Assembly (NCBI GenBank): GCA_963546395.1
Contig: CAUUMS010000007.1
Span: 1 to 64,000, forward strand
Source: Bacteroides_D sp963546395
GTDB taxonomy: Bacteria; Bacteroidota; Bacteroidia; Bacteroidales; CAJPTX01
DNA: 64,000 nt
Direction of reading: 5' to 3'
The notes under the pieces are model-generated. The model was not told the DNA's origin. It was given only the letters and a program-made list of their open reading frames with translations, and searched no databases. How positions within the stretch are numbered: the first letter of the stretch is position 1; each line of letters opens with the position of its first letter. Of this stretch, positions 62,264-64,000 are shown in pieces. The position numbers and the translations under genes are program-made.

Positions 62264-62680
62264 CGCACTGCACTCCGCAGGCACATAGCCCGCGGGCCGT
62301 GGTATGACTTTGACCGGTGATGGTAGAAGTTACATCTGGGTGTTGGTAAGCGTGCCACAATGCGAGCTGCTAGAGTCGTGATGTATACTGCTTGCGCCCG
62401 CTTGAGTGGATGCATGACGTGAGGATATTATGGCCGAGTGCGGTGCCTATACTCGATTGGGTGAATGCATGGTGGAGTGGCATCGTAGTTGAGTGCGGCG
62501 TATGGCACGGGGCGAATGAGCGGGACATGGGCTCTGGTCGGTGTGTAACTTTGGGTACTAGGATTTTGGGGTATCATTTGCCAATGGGCGGTCTGCTCAC
62601 AGAGAGATGCTATATTGGGTGCTTCGAAATGTGCAAAGTACTACCCACGGGGGTAAAAGCGTCTAAATGCATGAGGTGCT
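62264..62680. other. Gap after the kce remnant
   Basis: No gene recognised. TAACTTTG (62546-62553) fits the -7 consensus and probably starts the YtxH/holin transcript. The region may hold further unrecognisable remnants of the lysine cluster. Confidence 0.5.
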
Positions 62681-62986
62681 ATGAATAAGGGAGGAATAGG
62701 ACTTTTGGCCGGTCTGCTGGCAGGTATTGCGGTCGGAGTCACGGCTGGGTTCTTGCTGAATTCGGAGAAGGGGCGCAATGCGTATCGCCGTCTGCGACGC
62801 AAGGCTCAGGAGCTAGGCAGCGAGGTGCAAGATGTGGTGGATGAGCAGGTATCCCAAATTCCCGGGGCAGCATCAGAGCTCGTGCAGTCGCTCTCTGAGC
62901 GCATTGGCAGCATGGAGCGCAACTTGCATGAGGTCTTGCAGCGGCTTGATGACTCATTGCAAAGGGCATCTGGGGATCGTCAGTAG
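62681..62986 (+). CDS. YtxH domain protein
   Basis: 101 aa. An N-terminal glycine-rich span (GIGLLAGLLAGIAVGVTAGFLLNSEKGRNAYRRL with breaks) typical of YtxH-like proteins, then a coiled coil (LVQSLSERIGSMERNLHEVLQRL). Small envelope protein, often induced by stress in other bacteria. It stands just upstream of a holin-like membrane protein, a pairing seen widely in Bacteroidetes. Confidence 0.85.
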   Translation: MNKGGIGLLAGLLAGIAVGVTAGFLLNSEKGRNAYRRLRRKAQELGSEVQDVVDEQVSQIPGAASELVQSLSERIGSMERNLHEVLQRLDDSLQRASGDRQ

Positions 62987-63057
62987 GCCAACACCACCCA
63001 CCCGACACCCGGACGGGGTGTCAGGTACCCGCTTCGCAGTGGGATTACTGTGCAGGC

Positions 63058-63642
63058 ATGGAAGAGAATCCTCACGTGGATAGTGTAAACCGGAGCGCAA
63101 CTCGCCTTTGGCTCCACCTCCGCCGGCAGGCAGGGGACGGGCTGATGCTAGTGAGGCTCCAGGCAATTAGCGTAGCAGCACGCACTGTCTCGCTCCTCAT
63201 CACCTCCCTGATCCTTTCGGTGGGGCTGCTCTTCTTTCTGCTCATCCTGTGCGTAGCCTTCGCCCTGTGGCTCGGGGCTCTTCTGGACTCCTACGCACTT
63301 GCCACGCTAGCGACGGCTCTCCTCTGGGCACTACTATTGGCGGGCGTGTACGTGCTCAGGCATAGAATCATCACAGCACCGCTTGTCCGTCGTTTCAGTA
63401 GCATCATACCCACCCCACAGACACCATCGGGCAACGAGAGTGATGCCACACCCCATAATCTGGGCGACCTACGCCGTCAACGGGCACAGCTTGAGGATGC
63501 GATAGCAGCGGGGAATTCGCAGCTGAAGCTAGACATTCAGGAGCTCTACCTCGCCATTCAGATCTGGCTCTGGCGGCTAACTGTAGTGCGCATTGTAACC
63601 CGCTTGGCATCCAGCCTCCGCTCGCTATTCACACGACACTAG
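63058..63642 (+). CDS. Phage_holin_3_6-family membrane protein
   Basis: 194 aa. Two central spans (LITSLILSVGLLFFLLILCVAF and YALATLATALLWALLLAGVYVL) after a basic, amphipathic N-terminus, then a soluble helical tail (LGDLRRQRAQLEDAIAAGNS). Despite the family name, these chromosomal proteins (YqjE-like) accompany YtxH/YqjD-type proteins and are not lysis genes. In an operon with the YtxH gene, 71 nt apart. Confidence 0.7.
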   Translation: MEENPHVDSVNRSATRLWLHLRRQAGDGLMLVRLQAISVAARTVSLLITSLILSVGLLFFLLILCVAFALWLGALLDSYALATLATALLWALLLAGVYVLRHRIITAPLVRRFSSIIPTPQTPSGNESDATPHNLGDLRRQRAQLEDAIAAGNSQLKLDIQELYLAIQIWLWRLTVVRIVTRLASSLRSLFTRH

Positions 63643-63896
63643 GCATGCGGTACGCCCAATAGTGACACTCGGCATACCGGCTTATAGCCTGCTGACGCAA
63701 GCGGCACAGGATTCGCTAAACCTGGATGAACCCTGAATGGGCTATAGACACGAGTAGGATTGGGCGGCAATACTGCAATGGCCCTGCGGGAGATGGGCAC
63801 TAACGCTACCCTCCAATAGGCGCAGAACGGCTGCTATCGGACCAGAAGGGGCTGCGTATTACTCAGGAGTCCGATGGATTACACCATCGCTTACAT

Positions 63897-64000
63897 TTAG
63901 CCCTGAGCTGGCTCCGATGGACTCACTGGACTTGTGGGCCGCCGCACGATGATACAACGCACCCCCAGGCGACGGGCCTCCTTGGCAATCTCAGCCTTCA
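63897..64000 (-). CDS. C-terminal end of a truncated gene
   Basis: Minus-strand frame open from the window edge, ending KAEIAKEARRLGVRCIIVRR, then a Pro/Ser tail and TAA. The pattern 'EA+xLGxxxIxVRRP' near a C-terminus recalls precorrin-6A reductase (CobK/CbiJ) and similar Rossmann enzymes, but 34 residues are too few to decide. 63643-63896 holds nothing I recognise apart from a small CGATGG/CCATCG hairpin. Confidence 0.4.
   Translation of the reverse strand, partial: KAEIAKEARRLGVRCIIVRRPTSPVSPSEPAQG

Noticed and set aside
62392..62688. 98-codon plus-strand frame before the YtxH gene
   Set aside because: Trp/Gly/Cys-rich chance-like composition; it overlaps the YtxH start and the likely promoter box lies inside it.
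63643..63896. Possible cobalamin riboswitch near a CobK-like gene end
   Set aside because: No GCCACTG-type B12 box or ordered conserved segments on either strand, and the region is downstream, not upstream, of the truncated gene.

Overview
The window reads as chromosomal DNA of a high-GC member of the Bacteroidetes, most likely Bacteroidales. The evidence is a SusC/SusD pair, DUF4369/TlpA lipoproteins, type IX secretion (T9SS) components (a PorE-like OmpA protein and a DUF5103 Plug protein), a split transketolase, a standalone FtsE-like ATPase, and repeated Bacteroidetes -7 boxes (TAnnTTTG, usually TACCTTTG) upstream of genes. An intact kal gene beside a wrecked kce points to lysine fermentation in the ancestry, as in Porphyromonas-like organisms. 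The species cannot be fixed from the sequence alone.

Layout. 1-2365 is an unusually long, AT-richer stretch without credible genes, carrying five same-strand copies of AGTTGTAA; the last lies inside the promoter of a small HTH regulator (2402-2905). RNase P RNA (2943-3324) follows. 3325-6397 is an eroding accessory zone with two orphan proteins, one pseudogene with multiple disruptions, and a 131-bp tandem duplication. 6398-12469 is a tight plus-strand operon: small membrane protein, mutL, two overlapping rhomboid proteases, a membrane-anchored endonuclease/exonuclease/phosphatase protein, and apbE. 12553-17316 runs on the minus strand (small membrane protein, TIGR01212 radical SAM, PorE-like, hemW).

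17464-25229 holds four paralogous leucine-rich-repeat (LRR) proteins, two on each strand, flanking cls and a thioesterase gene. Their 21-residue repeats carry two cysteines per repeat. One copy has lost its signal peptide and another its lipobox cysteine, and a duplicated segment includes the terminator and last bases of the neighbouring tlpA gene. 25459-31486 carries tlpA and susD/susC. 31771-35650 holds agmatinase, a deoxyhypusine-synthase-like enzyme, trmD and two hypotheticals. 35946-39668 holds split transketolase with an mgsA-like gene between the halves, then floA. recQ (minus) and pgk (plus) diverge; pgk leads into an ftsE-like gene, rubredoxin and kbl. A structured small RNA with 6S-like architecture sits at 46424-46605. 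Then come an aminotransferase, NamZ-type muramidase and Plug; a minus-strand cluster of TonB receptor, maf, UbiA-family, KdsC-family HAD, DUF2520 and a second tlpA; and an AsmA-like protein with an unusual helical tail. Remnants of a lysine/butyrate catabolic locus (CoA-transferase-like scrap, intact kal, broken kce) and YtxH/holin-like envelope genes close the window, which ends inside a truncated minus-strand gene.

Three copies of a ~95-bp palindromic element (15984, 39841, 58201) lie in intergenic gaps and may be a small mobile repeat. I saw no tRNA, rRNA, CRISPR array, transposase or prophage. The strongest candidates for something not well described are the double-cysteine LRR family and its duplication mechanism, the dispersed palindromic element, the 46.4-46.6 kb RNA, and the AGTTGTAA array beside the HTH gene.
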